64,000 bases of DNA, taken from positions 116,042 to 180,041 of the forward strand of contig JAUYTN010000061.1 in assembly GCA_030695205.1 (NCBI GenBank), given 5' to 3'. The DNA is from Burkholderiaceae bacterium. Lineage in GTDB: Bacteria; Pseudomonadota; Gammaproteobacteria; Burkholderiales; Burkholderiaceae_C. This document shows positions 7,666 to 16,713 of this stretch, in pieces. The notes beneath the pieces are model-generated. The model worked only from the letters and a program-made list of their open reading frames with translations, did no database searches and was not told the DNA's origin. The position numbers were made by a program, and so were the translations under genes. Position 1 is the stretch's first letter. Every line of letters starts with the position of its first letter.

Positions 7666-9813
7666 ATGACGAATCCCCCCGCCAACCCCTTGCTCCACCC
7701 GACTGCGCCACTGGCGGCTGACACAGGGCCCGCATTGCCACCCTTGGCAGTGGGCGCCCTGCCCGATGCCCACAGTGCTCAGCTGTCGCTGCCTCTGGTT
7801 TTGGAGGGGCTGGGACACGGTGTGTGGGACTGGGATCTGGTCAGTGGCGCCGAGTATTTTTCGCCTCGGCTCAAGGCCATGTTTGGCTATGCCGACGAGG
7901 ATGACCTGAGCCTGTCGGCTCACCTGGATGCACTCACCCACCCCGACGATGTACCGGGCATGCAGGCCGACCGGCAGGCCCACTGGGAGGGCAGAGCGCC
8001 GCGCTACCAGAACGAGCACCGGGTGCGCCACCGCTCAGGCCGCTGGGTGTGGGTGCTGACGCGGGGGTTGGTCATCAGCCGCGATGCCCAGGGCCTCCCG
8101 CTGCGCATGGTGGGCACACACACCGATATCACCCAGCGCAAGCAGGCCGAGCTGGACCACCAGCACACCCGCGAGCGCCTGGAGCTGGCGCTGCAAGGGG
8201 CCAATGACGGCCTGTGGGACTGGGACATCGTGGGGGACTGCACGCACTACTCGCCACGGTTTCGGACCCTGCTGGGCTATGGGTCGGAAGAAGAGTTTGG
8301 GCAGCGTTTCAGTTTTCGCAGTCAGTTGCACCCCGATGACCTGGCCCGGGTGACCAGTGCGGTGCGTACCCACCTGCGGGGGCGAACCCCCTTGTTTGAC
8401 GAAGACTACCGCTTGCGCACCCGCGATGGGAGCTACCGCTGGTTCAATGGCCGGGGCAGGTGCAGCGGTTCGGACGGCCGGGGCGGGCCTGCGCGCTTGA
8501 CCGGGCACCTGACCGACATTTCGGCCCGTGTGGCATCCGACCAGGCCAGGCTTGCGCTGCAAACCCAGCTGCACGAGGCACACCAGCGCGAAGCCGTCCA
8601 TGCCCTGGCCAGCCAGGTGGGGCATGAGCTGCAAGAGCTGCTGGCCGATGTCCAGACGCAGTTGCAGCAGGCCCAGGCGGCGCTGTTGGGTGGTGGGGCA
8701 GGTGCAGCCTGCGCACAAGGGGTAGAGGGTGTGCAAGGCGCGCTGCAAGCCACCGAGCGGGCGCGGCATGTGGTGTCGCAAATGCATGCCTTCGGCAGCA
8801 GCCAGACGCAGCACATGCAGCTGGTGGATCTGAGCGGGTGGGTGGTGCAGCAGTGCGCCCGCCTGCGCGCACTGGCCCCGGCGCACGCCCGGTTGGTGGA
8901 GCACGTGGGCACGGAGCCCCTGCAGGTGGTGGCCGATCATGCCCAGCTGGAGCAGGTGTTGAACAACCTGTGTTTCCATGCCTGGCAAACCGGGGCGCAG
9001 ACACCAGTGCGCGTGGAGGTCTCGGTGCAAGCCGACCCGGCGGGTGGGGTTCGGTGGGTGGTCCAGGACGATGGGCCGTGCATAGCCCCCGATGCCTTGC
9101 CCCATGTGCTGGAGCCTTTTCACCCGTCGCGGCGGGCCAGTGGTCGTTTGGGCACCAGTGGGTTGGCCGTGGTGGCTCGGCTGGTGGCCGCCCACCAGGG
9201 TAGGGTGGCGGTGCACAGCCCGCCTGGGCAGGGCTGCCGGGTGGAGGTGTGGCTGCCGCGTGCGGCCGAGCCGGCACGCCCCTCCAATGGCCAGCCCCCA
9301 GGCGCACACCCCACACCGCAAGCGCCAGCCCCCCAATCAGTGGCAGCGGCTGCTCCGGTGGCACCTGCTCTGGCAACTCTGTCGCCCGCCTCACCCCAGG
9401 CACGGACGGGCTGGCACGTGGTGTACATCGATGACTACGAGGCCATGGTGTACCTCATGGTGCGCATGCTCAAAAAACGGGGTGTGCGGGTGAGTGCTTT
9501 CGAGCGTGCCTCCGATGCCCTGGCCCATGTGAAGGCTCACCCGGACGGCGTGGATCTGCTGGTAACGGACTACAACATGCCCGAGTACAGCGGCCTGGAC
9601 GTGGTTCGCGAGGTGGCCCGTTGCGCACCAGGCTTGCCGGTGGTCATTGCCTCGGGCCATGTGACGCCGGGCCTTCAGGCCCAGGCCCGTGCCGCTGGGG
9701 TGCTGGAGGTGCTCAACAAGCACGACAGTGTGGATGAACTGGCCGCCAAGCTGGCCGACCTGTTGCACCACCTACCGTCTCGCCCTGTTGCCACCGACTT
9801 GCTTGCCCCATGA
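7666..9813 (+). CDS. Cytoplasmic hybrid histidine kinase: PAS-PAS-HisKA/HATPase-REC
   Basis: Two PAS/PAC sensor modules (about residues 42-165 and 172-300) each contain a WDWD motif and a PAC-type RDGSYRW/RSGRWVW segment. An H-box follows (VGHELQELL, His about 320). The HATPase domain has DDGPCI and a GTSGLAVV segment, and a C-terminal receiver has D about 635 (VTDYNMP), IASGH and NKHDS. The N-box (NNLCFHAWQTG) departs from the usual asparagine-rich form but looks foldable. No transmembrane helix is present, so it probably senses an internal cue. The start is uncertain; an in-frame ATG lies at 7627. No output gene is adjacent. Confidence 0.85.
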   Translation: MTNPPANPLLHPTAPLAADTGPALPPLAVGALPDAHSAQLSLPLVLEGLGHGVWDWDLVSGAEYFSPRLKAMFGYADEDDLSLSAHLDALTHPDDVPGMQADRQAHWEGRAPRYQNEHRVRHRSGRWVWVLTRGLVISRDAQGLPLRMVGTHTDITQRKQAELDHQHTRERLELALQGANDGLWDWDIVGDCTHYSPRFRTLLGYGSEEEFGQRFSFRSQLHPDDLARVTSAVRTHLRGRTPLFDEDYRLRTRDGSYRWFNGRGRCSGSDGRGGPARLTGHLTDISARVASDQARLALQTQLHEAHQREAVHALASQVGHELQELLADVQTQLQQAQAALLGGGAGAACAQGVEGVQGALQATERARHVVSQMHAFGSSQTQHMQLVDLSGWVVQQCARLRALAPAHARLVEHVGTEPLQVVADHAQLEQVLNNLCFHAWQTGAQTPVRVEVSVQADPAGGVRWVVQDDGPCIAPDALPHVLEPFHPSRRASGRLGTSGLAVVARLVAAHQGRVAVHSPPGQGCRVEVWLPRAAEPARPSNGQPPGAHPTPQAPAPQSVAAAAPVAPALATLSPASPQARTGWHVVYIDDYEAMVYLMVRMLKKRGVRVSAFERASDALAHVKAHPDGVDLLVTDYNMPEYSGLDVVREVARCAPGLPVVIASGHVTPGLQAQARAAGVLEVLNKHDSVDELAAKLADLLHHLPSRPVATDLLAP

Positions 9814-9880
9814 GCCTGGGACTATGGGCGCCATTGCCCCGGTTCTGTCTGAGCCGGGGTGTGTGACGCCGTGGTGGGTT

Positions 9881-10618
9881 TCAGCGTGGCACGTCGATGT
9901 CCACCCGCTGTTGGGTGCGGCTGGGGTGGGGGAAATCGGTGAGCGCGGCATCCAGCATGGCGCGCCAGATGGCGGGGGTGCTGTTCCAGCGGCCATCGTG
10001 GGCGGCTTTGGCCTCGTAGGCCACGCGGCCCTGCTGGGGGTCGCGCACCACCAGCTGCACCTGGCGCAGGTGGTAGGGCATGTCGCTGCGCGGCAAGCCC
10101 CAGCCCAGGCCTATGCCCACCCCGGCTGTTCCTGCGCTCAGGCTCCACCGTGGGCCCATGCCCACCGGCGCATCGTCCCAGGGCGCGCGGGGCAGGGTGG
10201 TCTGGCTGGCCGATACCTGCACCCGCCACGGGGGTGCGGGTGTGGCCGCCTGGGCCGCCTGCTCCAGCAGTTGCCAGCCTTTGCTGGCCAGGGCCTGTTG
10301 GGCCAACTGCTCCAACCCGTTCTGCTCCATGGCGCCTTGCCCGCTGAGTTGGGATGGCATTCTTTCGAATATGTAGCTGACAGTGCCCGTGGGGTATGTG
10401 CCAGTGGGCCAATTGGCATGTGAAGTCACGTCGCTGTCCACCCGCATGACACTGGCGCAGCCGCCCAGCCAGACCCCCACCGCCAGCACCCCTGCGACCG
10501 CCCACGCGCTTGGTCGGTGCGGGGGCGGCGCAGCGTGGTTGCCCAGGTCGGCGTGCCCCGGTTGGAACTGCACGGGTTGGGCCAGGCAGGGCTGTGGGGT
10601 GGGTGTGCTGGGGGCCAT
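9881..10618 (-). CDS. DUF4136-type lipoprotein
   Basis: A 245-residue protein with a hydrophobic stretch and lipobox (VWLGGCAS, Cys about 55), indicating a lipidated envelope protein. The mature part resembles DUF4136 proteins (SYIFERMPSQ near its N-terminus, then alternating strands and RQVQLVVRD). The signal peptide is preceded by an unusual 40-residue Pro/His-rich extension, so the true start may be a downstream GTG. It follows ttcA by 4 bases in the same direction. Plus-strand bases 10363-10392 share the GAATATGTAGCTGA motif with the repeat-like segment in the DUF3108 gene. Confidence 0.7.
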   Translation of the reverse strand: MAPSTPTPQPCLAQPVQFQPGHADLGNHAAPPPHRPSAWAVAGVLAVGVWLGGCASVMRVDSDVTSHANWPTGTYPTGTVSYIFERMPSQLSGQGAMEQNGLEQLAQQALASKGWQLLEQAAQAATPAPPWRVQVSASQTTLPRAPWDDAPVGMGPRWSLSAGTAGVGIGLGWGLPRSDMPYHLRQVQLVVRDPQQGRVAYEAKAAHDGRWNSTPAIWRAMLDAALTDFPHPSRTQQRVDIDVPR

Positions 10619-10622
10619 GGGG

Positions 10623-11507
10623 TCAGCCCAGCTGAATCACCTGCACCGCAGGCAGACCAGCGGTGCCCAGGTCGGACGGCAGGTCTTCGGTGTCAAAGGC
10701 GGTGTCACCGTCTTCGTTGGCCACGCCGGTGGGCACCAGGGTTTCAAAGGGGAAGAGTTTGCGGTCCATCAGGTGGCTGGGCACCACGGTCTGCAGGGCG
10801 CGCAGCATGTTGTCGAGTCGCCCGGGGAATTTTTTGTCCCACTCCTTGAGCATGTTGCCCACCTGCTTGCGTTGCAGGTTTTCCTGGCTGCCGCACAGGG
10901 TGCAGGGGATGATGGGGAACTCGCGCACCTGTGCCCAGCGCACCAGGTCTTTTTCGGCCACATAGGCCAGGGGGCGGATGACGGTGTGCAGCCCGTTGTC
11001 ACTGACCAGCTTGGGTGGCATGGCCTTGAGCTTGGCACCAAAAAACATGTTCAGGAACAGCGTGGCCAGCATGTCGTCGCGGTGGTGGCCCAGCGCGATT
11101 TTGGTGGCCCCCAGCTCAGAGGCCACCCGGTACAGAATGCCCCGGCGCAAGCGGCTGCACAGGCTGCACATGGTTTTGCCGGGCTCGATTTTGTCCTTGA
11201 CGATGGAATAGGTGTCCTGGTTTTCGATGTGAAAGGGCACGCCCAGCCTGGTCAGGTACTCGGGCAGGATGTGCTCGGGAAAGCCGGGCTGCTTCTGGTC
11301 CAGGTTGACTGCTATCAGCTCGAAGCGCACCGGCGCACGCGCCTGAAGTTTGAGCAGGATGTCGAGCAGGCCGTAGCTGTCTTTGCCGCCCGACAGGCAC
11401 ACCATCACCCGGTCACCCTCGCCGATCATGTGGTAATCAACGATGGCCTGGCCGGTCAGGCGGCACAGGCGCTTTTCAAGTTTGTGGTCTTCGCGTTCGA
11501 TGGTCAT
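10623..11507 (-). CDS. ttcA: tRNA 2-thiocytidine synthetase TtcA
   Basis: ATP-dependent [4Fe-4S] enzyme that thiolates cytidine-32 of certain tRNAs. The PP-loop SGGKDSYG is at about residue 40. The cluster-binding and catalytic cysteines appear as CSLC (about residue 115) and CTLC (about residue 205). Length (294 residues) fits the family. Its ATG overlaps the TGA of the upstream ATPase gene (ATGA), implying coupled translation. Confidence 0.97.
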   Translation of the reverse strand: MTIEREDHKLEKRLCRLTGQAIVDYHMIGEGDRVMVCLSGGKDSYGLLDILLKLQARAPVRFELIAVNLDQKQPGFPEHILPEYLTRLGVPFHIENQDTYSIVKDKIEPGKTMCSLCSRLRRGILYRVASELGATKIALGHHRDDMLATLFLNMFFGAKLKAMPPKLVSDNGLHTVIRPLAYVAEKDLVRWAQVREFPIIPCTLCGSQENLQRKQVGNMLKEWDKKFPGRLDNMLRALQTVVPSHLMDRKLFPFETLVPTGVANEDGDTAFDTEDLPSDLGTAGLPAVQVIQLG

Positions 11508-13330
11508 TTAGTGTGTTCAGTGGATGCGGTTGCAGGAATAGCTACAGCATCTTCGGGAGTGGCGTGCTCAAACAGGTCTGCCAGCCGATCCAGCTTCTCG
11601 CTGACTTCCGGGGCAATGCTTTGCGGATTGACCAGTGGCACCAGTCGGTGCAACTCGCCTTTTTTGAGCAACATCTGTCCGCCCAGTCGTTGGGCGAGTC
11701 GGCGGAAAAACTCTTCGGCCAGGGTGCTGAGTTTGCGCCGCTCTGTTTTGGCTTCCCACAGCAGGCGCGACACCTGGGTGGGCGATTGTTTCCAGGTTTC
11801 AAAGTCTGTCCGGGCTCCTTCAAACACCTGCTCCAGCACCAGTGTGTCCATTACTTCGTCAATTTCAGCAGTGAATCCGCTGAATAAATCCATGTCTTTG
11901 TAGTCGGAACGGGCGTATTCACGCAGCACATCGGGGGTGATGAAGTAGTTTTCTGCTTCATACCGCTTCCAGTAAGTGATGCTCAATGGACCGGTTGTGC
12001 CTTCCCGACTTCTGCCATCGTTATCAAGAATCGCCAGACCCTTCAAGGTGGGCAAAAGGTTGCGCAGGCTATTGAAATGCTGTTGCGGGGTGATGCCGAA
12101 CCCACCTTCCACCCGTTCAAGTTCGGCATCCATGTCTTGCTGTGGATAGTTGTTCTGAACGTAAAAGGAATTGATGCGTTCATCCCACAGTCCGGCTGCC
12201 CGGTGCCCCAGTCGCTCTGCCAGTGCCCGCAGCATGTCCACATCCGTTCCGCCTTCCACGTACAGCACGTAACCCCGTTCCCGGGCTTTGACGTAGTGGT
12301 CTGCCCCGTAGTGCTTGAGGCTGTTGCGTATGTCCTGGGTTTTGGCCAGATCATCAGCCTTACCATCCAGCAGCAGCGTCAGATTACGGTCCAGGGCCTC
12401 GTCCAGAATGACCTCGGAATGGGTAACCATGACCACTTGCGACTTGTTTTCTGTGGCGATGTCGCGCAGCAGCACGTACACCTGCTTTTGCCGCAAGATT
12501 TCAAGATGGGCATCGGGTTCATCCACCAGCAGCACACTGCCTTTGTGCGAGTACAGGTAGGCAAAAATCAGCAGCATCTGCTGAAAGCCCCGACCTGAGG
12601 ACGAAACATCCAGCGGTTCTTTGACTTTGGGCTGGCGGTAATGCAGTTCAATGCTGCCGCGTGAAGTTTCACGGGGGTGAGACAGCGTGACCTGAAACAG
12701 CCGCTTCATCAGAGCAATGATGCTTTGCCAGTCGTCTTGGGACTCCCGTGCCACCATCAGGCAGAGGTTGCGCAAAACCTGTGCAGTCTGACCCTGTCCT
12801 AACAGCACAGCGATGCGGCCCGGCTGGAGAATGGGCTCTTCCACTTCCAGTCCAGACATGGGGTAGAGCAGTTCCACATTGAGTCGTGCCGCATGGCCAA
12901 TCAAATCCAGGTTGCTGGCAACAGAGGCATCTGGTGTGCAGTAAACCAGTTCATCACCTTGATTCCGAAAGCGCATGGACAATGCGTGTACTGATCCTTG
13001 GTACTCAATACCAACGGTGATGAGGAGGGGAATGTCTTTGTTTCCTGTTCGTACCTGTGTGTTGTGCCAGAAGAAGCGGGTTCTCAGGACTGGGACTGCA
13101 ACAATATTCAGGCGGTTGATTGAGGTGGCAGTGCGCTCTTTGGCGGTCGAGTCTTTTCGTGCGTCGTGCCAGGTTTTAACTGCCTGTGCCCACAAGGCGA
13201 GCGCCTGGATGGCACTGGTTTTACCGCAGTTGTTGGGGCCAATCAGCACCGCAGGGTGATCCAGCTCAATCCGTTGTTTGTCACCAAAGCGTTTGAAATT
13301 TTCGATCTCTAGGTAGTGCAACAGTCGCAT
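11504..13330 (-). CDS. OLD-like ATPase with C-terminal TOPRIM nuclease domain
   Basis: A 608-residue protein. Residues 1-45 form an SMC/RecF-like head start ([10 protein letters not shown]) with Walker [11 protein letters not shown]. An ABC-type signature ([11 protein letters not shown]), Walker [10 protein letters not shown] and a VTHSE switch histidine follow near the middle. The C-terminal half carries TOPRIM motifs: the glutamate in [11 protein letters not shown], the DxD in AILDNDGR, and EAENYF. This is the layout of overcoming-lysogenization-defect (OLD) nucleases, many of which act in phage defence. Visibly lower G+C (sampled 60-base lines 50-57%) than neighbours suggests transfer. The gene sits inside the folB-ttcA unit. 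The start at 13330 is chosen by the conserved N-terminus; defence function is inferred. Confidence 0.85.
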   Translation of the reverse strand: MRLLHYLEIENFKRFGDKQRIELDHPAVLIGPNNCGKTSAIQALALWAQAVKTWHDARKDSTAKERTATSINRLNIVAVPVLRTRFFWHNTQVRTGNKDIPLLITVGIEYQGSVHALSMRFRNQGDELVYCTPDASVASNLDLIGHAARLNVELLYPMSGLEVEEPILQPGRIAVLLGQGQTAQVLRNLCLMVARESQDDWQSIIALMKRLFQVTLSHPRETSRGSIELHYRQPKVKEPLDVSSSGRGFQQMLLIFAYLYSHKGSVLLVDEPDAHLEILRQKQVYVLLRDIATENKSQVVMVTHSEVILDEALDRNLTLLLDGKADDLAKTQDIRNSLKHYGADHYVKARERGYVLYVEGGTDVDMLRALAERLGHRAAGLWDERINSFYVQNNYPQQDMDAELERVEGGFGITPQQHFNSLRNLLPTLKGLAILDNDGRSREGTTGPLSITYWKRYEAENYFITPDVLREYARSDYKDMDLFSGFTAEIDEVMDTLVLEQVFEGARTDFETWKQSPTQVSRLLWEAKTERRKLSTLAEEFFRRLAQRLGGQMLLKKGELHRLVPLVNPQSIAPEVSEKLDRLADLFEHATPEDAVAIPATASTEHTK

Positions 13331-13415
13331 GCTGGTTACTTCTCGCTGTGCTGGGTTGAAGACACGGATGGACTTTGGTGATGAATGGTTTGTGCCGGTT
13401 GTTGAAGTGGCCCGA

Positions 13416-13808
13416 TTACCACTGCCCGCTCTGCATGCGAATGGCCACCTGGCAGTCGTCAAAGATTTCCAGCTTGGCAATGCTCACCCGCACCCCAATG
13501 ACGCCGGGCAGTTGCATGAGGCGGTGGGCCAGTTTGCCGATGAGGGTTTCGAGCAGGTTGACGTGCTCGGCCGTGCACTCGTCAATGATGATCTGGCGCA
13601 CCTTGCGGTAGTCCAGCACGTGGTTGATGTCGTCGTCGTGCGGCAGCAGCGGTTGGGTGCCCTGGTTCAGTTCCGCGTCCACCTGGATGGGCTGGGGTGC
13701 GCATTTTTCCTGCTCCAGAATGCCCAGGTTGGCGTCAAAGCGCAGGCCGCTTAGGCTCAGGGTCTGGGTGCCTGCCTTGCTGAAATGGGTGGTGGTGGAA
13801 ACGGTCAT
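13416..13808 (-). CDS. folB: Dihydroneopterin aldolase family protein
   Basis: A 130-residue protein starting MTVSTTTHFSKAG. LRFDANLGILEQEK is the recognisable N-terminal DHNA signature, and NHVLDYRKVRQIIIDE and HVNLLETLIGKLAHRL match the FolB core. FolB converts dihydroneopterin to 6-hydroxymethyl-dihydropterin and glycolaldehyde. Its ATG overlaps the stop of the upstream SDR gene (ATGA), supporting a joint pterin role. An 85-bp gap separates it from the inserted ATPase gene. Confidence 0.88.
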   Translation of the reverse strand: MTVSTTTHFSKAGTQTLSLSGLRFDANLGILEQEKCAPQPIQVDAELNQGTQPLLPHDDDINHVLDYRKVRQIIIDECTAEHVNLLETLIGKLAHRLMQLPGVIGVRVSIAKLEIFDDCQVAIRMQSGQW

Positions 13809-14686
13809 GGTGTGGATTCGGGGGCAGGTGGTGCTGAGCTGGGCATGAGCGAAAAGTCCCGCTCGAACTTCATCAGGTGCTGGCCACCGTCCACCAGCAG
13901 CGTGGTGCCGGTGATGGAGCGGTTGGTCAGCGCAAACGCCACGGTGGCGGCCACATCGTCGGGTGTGGAACTGCGCCCCAGCGGCGAGAGCCGGTGCAGC
14001 GCCTGGAACTGCTCGTCGCTCAGCATGTGGCTGGTGAGTGTGAGGCCAGGGGCCACGCCCACCACGCGCACCTGCGGGGCGAGTGCCTGGGCCAGCAGGG
14101 TGGTGGCGGCTTCCAGTGCGGCTTTGGACAGGGTGTAGCTGAGGAAGTCCGGGTTCATGTTCCACAGCTTCTGGTCCAGCAGGTTCACCACCACCGCGGG
14201 CGGCTCGTCCGGGGCTGGTGGCTGCGCGACGCGGTGGGCGTGCAGGCACTGGGCCAGGACGATGGCGGCGCCGGTGTTGGCCCGCAGGTGGCGGTCGAGG
14301 GCGGCGTAGCCAAAGGTGGCCGCGTCGTCGTGCTCGAAGGTGCTGGCGCTGTTGACCACGGCATCCACCGTGCCAAAGTGCTCCGCCACGTTGGTCCAGA
14401 GCTGGCGCACGGATGCCTCGTCACTCAGGTCGCCGAAAAATGCATAAAAAGTGCCGCTAGCACTTGAATTTGTTGAACAGTCAGCTACAGTTTCAAGTGC
14501 CTGGTCTTGCGAGTGGCGGTAATGGATGCCGACGTTCCAGCCCTGGCGGGCCAGGGTTAGGGCGATGTCGCGGCCCAGTCGGCGGGCGGCGCCGGTGACC
14601 AGTGCGGTGCGCCGACGCGGTGCCAGGGCCAGTGGGGTCGGGCCAGGCGTGGAGGGGGAGCCAGGGGCCATTGGGGGACAATCCAC
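13805..14686 (-). CDS. SDR-family oxidoreductase, pteridine-reductase/FolM-like
   Basis: A classical short-chain dehydrogenase of 293 residues. The dinucleotide motif TGAARRLG lies at about residue 31, NSAS at about residue 110, and the catalytic YxxxK in FLSYTLSKAALE. The C-terminal LVDGGQHL is standard. TGAARRLG and coupling to folB suggest a pterin/folate reductase of the FolM/PTR1 type. Residues 63-82, between LETVAD and FGDLSDE, are encoded by a copy of the dispersed AT-rich repeat and look like an inserted loop. It is transcribed divergently from the midA-like gene with only 29 bp between starts. Confidence 0.8.
   Translation of the reverse strand: MDCPPMAPGSPSTPGPTPLALAPRRRTALVTGAARRLGRDIALTLARQGWNVGIHYRHSQDQALETVADCSTNSSASGTFYAFFGDLSDEASVRQLWTNVAEHFGTVDAVVNSASTFEHDDAATFGYAALDRHLRANTGAAIVLAQCLHAHRVAQPPAPDEPPAVVVNLLDQKLWNMNPDFLSYTLSKAALEAATTLLAQALAPQVRVVGVAPGLTLTSHMLSDEQFQALHRLSPLGRSSTPDDVAATVAFALTNRSITGTTLLVDGGQHLMKFERDFSLMPSSAPPAPESTP
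14441..14499 (+). repeat. Dispersed AT-rich repeat copy inside the SDR gene
   Basis: TGCATAAAAAGTGCCGCTAG, then CACTTGAA and TCAGCTACA, follows the order of motifs seen in intergenic copies at 26201 and 33599. The local base composition is far more AT-rich than the surrounding gene. The insertion keeps frame and encodes a Ser/Asn/Thr-rich segment. Confidence 0.7.
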
Positions 14687-14715
14687 AGGTGTTTGAACAG
14701 CGCCCGAGTGTAACG

Positions 14716-15900
14716 ATGACCCTTGCCCAACGCCTGCACGGCGCCCTGAGTGCCCACGGTGGCTGGCTGCCTTTTGACCAGTTCATGGCCCTGGCGCTGT
14801 ATGAGCCCGGCCTGGGCTACTACGCCAGCCCGCGCGCCACGTTCGGGCGCATGCCCGGCACAGGCAGCGACTTTGTCACCGCGCCCGAACTGTCCGAGGT
14901 GTTTGGCCAGACGCTGGCCCGCCAGGTGCGCCAGGCCTTACAGGCCACCGGCACCCACGAGGTGTGGGAGTTTGGCGCAGGCAGTGGGGCGCTGGCGCTT
15001 CAGATACTGCAGCAGGTATCTGAATGGGAACAAGCGCTGGGGGCTGAAATTGTTAAAAAATACACCATCGTGGACCTCTCGGGCACCCTGCGCCAGCGCC
15101 AGCAGACCACACTGGCCCAGTTTGGCAACCGCGTGCAATGGGTCGACCGCTTGCCGCCCGCCTTGCACGGGGTGGTGCTGGGCAACGAGGTGCTGGACGC
15201 CATGCCCGTGAAGCTGCTGGCTCGCCACGGTGGCCGGTGGCACGAGCGCGGCGTGGCACTGCACCCCAACGCCCCCCAAACCACCCCAGGCCTCACCCCC
15301 GGCCCCACCGTTGGCGATGGCGACGACAGTGCCAGCCCCGCGTGGGTCTGGGCCGACCGGCCCACCGAGCTGCGCCCCCCGCTGGACGTGCCGGGCGATC
15401 ACGATTACCTGACCGAGGTCCACCCCCAGGCAGAGGCTTTTGTCCGCACCCTGGCCGACCACTTGGTGCGCGGCGCGGCATTCCTGATCGACTATGGCTT
15501 TCCCGAGGCTGAGTACTACCACCCGCAACGCGCCATGGGCACATTGGCCTGCCACCACCACCACCGGGTGGACGACAACCCCCTGGTGTCGGTGGGTGAG
15601 AAGGACATCACCGCGCACGTCAACTTCACCGGTGTGGCGCTGGCCGCCCAGGAGGCTGGCATGCAGGTGCTGGGCTACACCAGTCAGGCGCGTTTTCTCA
15701 TCAACTGCGGCATGGCCGAGGTGTTGGAGGCCCTGCCAGCGGATGCCCTAGGTCTGGCCGCTCGCAGCATGGCTGCCAAGCTGATCCACGAGCACGAGAT
15801 GGGCGAACTCTTCAAGGTGCTGGCGCTGGCACCGGAGGCCAGTGCACAGGCATGGCTGCCCATGGGCTTTGCAGCGGGCGACCGCACCCACACGCTGTGA
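14716..15900 (+). CDS. SAM-dependent methyltransferase, MidA/NDUFAF7 (DUF185) family
   Basis: A 394-residue protein. The N-terminal MALALYEPGLGYYA and the TAPELSEVFGQTLARQV segment are diagnostic of this family. The SAM-binding motif is EFGAGSGALA (about residues 77-86), and GNEVLDAMPV with LIDYGFPEAEYYHPQR follows. Mitochondrial homologues methylate a complex I arginine; the bacterial substrate is unknown. The ATG at 14716 is chosen because it begins the conserved sequence. Bases 15001-15063, encoding part of the central loop, resemble a repeat copy. Confidence 0.88.
   Translation: MTLAQRLHGALSAHGGWLPFDQFMALALYEPGLGYYASPRATFGRMPGTGSDFVTAPELSEVFGQTLARQVRQALQATGTHEVWEFGAGSGALALQILQQVSEWEQALGAEIVKKYTIVDLSGTLRQRQQTTLAQFGNRVQWVDRLPPALHGVVLGNEVLDAMPVKLLARHGGRWHERGVALHPNAPQTTPGLTPGPTVGDGDDSASPAWVWADRPTELRPPLDVPGDHDYLTEVHPQAEAFVRTLADHLVRGAAFLIDYGFPEAEYYHPQRAMGTLACHHHHRVDDNPLVSVGEKDITAHVNFTGVALAAQEAGMQVLGYTSQARFLINCGMAEVLEALPADALGLAARSMAAKLIHEHEMGELFKVLALAPEASAQAWLPMGFAAGDRTHTL
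15001..15063 (-). repeat. Possible dispersed repeat copy inside the midA-like gene
   Basis: The segment includes ACAAGCGCTGGGGGCTGAAA and then TTGTTAAAAAATAC. This resembles the AAGCGCTAGAGGC core with an A-rich tail. It is AT-richer than its surroundings and in frame. Divergence makes this assignment tentative. Confidence 0.4.
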
Positions 15901-15910
15901 GTGGCGCGCC

Positions 15911-16105
15911 ATGATCCGCTGGATGCTGGTGATTTTTCTGGCGCTGCTGCTCATCAGCTGGTTCACCCCGCTGCTGCAGCGTTTGGGCTTTGGCCGCTTG
16001 CCCGGCGACTTTCGGTTTCGGTTGTTCGGGCGGGAGTGGTTTTTGCCGGTGACCACTACGCTGATTCTGAGCGGTGTGGCCAGCCTGGTCTCGCGGATGA
16101 TTTGA
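15911..16105 (+). CDS. DUF2905 small membrane protein
   Basis: A 64-residue protein. It has an N-terminal transmembrane helix (MIRWMLVIFLALLLISW), the cytosolic signature RLGFGRLPGDFRF, and a second hydrophobic helix. This matches the DUF2905 family of two-helix inner-membrane proteins of unknown function. It starts 10 bases after the methyltransferase stop and is probably cotranscribed with it. Confidence 0.88.
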   Translation: MIRWMLVIFLALLLISWFTPLLQRLGFGRLPGDFRFRLFGREWFLPVTTTLILSGVASLVSRMI

Positions 16106-16133
16106 TCTGCGCTGCCCGACAGGTGGTCGGCCC

Positions 16134-16161
16134 TTGAAATCGCGCCCATGGCGGCCATATT
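16134..16161 (+). promoter_or_regulatory. Possible sigma-70 promoter for trxC
   Basis: TTGAAA (16134-16139) is followed after 16 bases by CATATT (16156-16161), 24 bp before the trxC ATG. The match to the -10 consensus is partial. The position in the short gap after the DUF2905 gene is reasonable. Confidence 0.35.
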
Positions 16162-16184
16162 CCATACTCCAAAGGGTATTGACC

Positions 16185-16658
16185 ATGAACCAGACAACCA
16201 CTCCATCTACGACTGCTGCAGGTGCTGCGCCCCTGCATGTGGTGTGCCCCCATTGCCACACCACCAACCGCGTGGCCCAGGCCGATCTGGCCGCTGCCCC
16301 CACTTGCGGCAAGTGCCAGCAGCCGCTGTTCACTGCCCACCCGCTGGCGCTGGACGAAGCGGGCTTCGAGCGCCACATCAGCCGCAGCCACCTGCCTGTG
16401 CTGGTGGATTTTTGGGCGCCCTGGTGCGGCCCCTGCCGCATGATGGCCCCCGCCTTCGAGCAGGCGGCGGCCCAGCTGGAGCCGCATGTGCGCCTGGTCA
16501 AGGTCAACACCGAAGAGGCCCAGGCGCTGGGCGCCAGGCTCAACATCCGCAGCATTCCTACCCTGGCGCTGTTTGTGGGGGGGCGCGAAGTGGCCCGCCA
16601 GGCGGGTGCCATGGGCGCGGCCGACATCGTGCGCTGGACCCAAGCCAAGCTGGGTTGA
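16185..16658 (+). CDS. trxC: Thioredoxin 2 (zinc-binding thioredoxin TrxC)
   Basis: A 157-residue cytosolic disulfide reductase. An N-terminal zinc ribbon (CPHC and CGKC, about residues 21-47) precedes a standard thioredoxin fold with active site FWAPWCGPCRMM and cis-proline region IRSIPTLALF. This two-domain layout defines TrxC rather than TrxA. The ATG at 16185 follows an AAAGGGT ribosome-binding site. In proteobacteria trxC often responds to oxidative stress; nothing here shows the regulator. Confidence 0.95.
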   Translation: MNQTTTPSTTAAGAAPLHVVCPHCHTTNRVAQADLAAAPTCGKCQQPLFTAHPLALDEAGFERHISRSHLPVLVDFWAPWCGPCRMMAPAFEQAAAQLEPHVRLVKVNTEEAQALGARLNIRSIPTLALFVGGREVARQAGAMGAADIVRWTQAKLG

Positions 16659-16713
16659 CGGCACGGGAGTTTTTTTCACCCCAAGGCTTTTGCCCCGTCT
16701 GTTTGGAGCCGCC

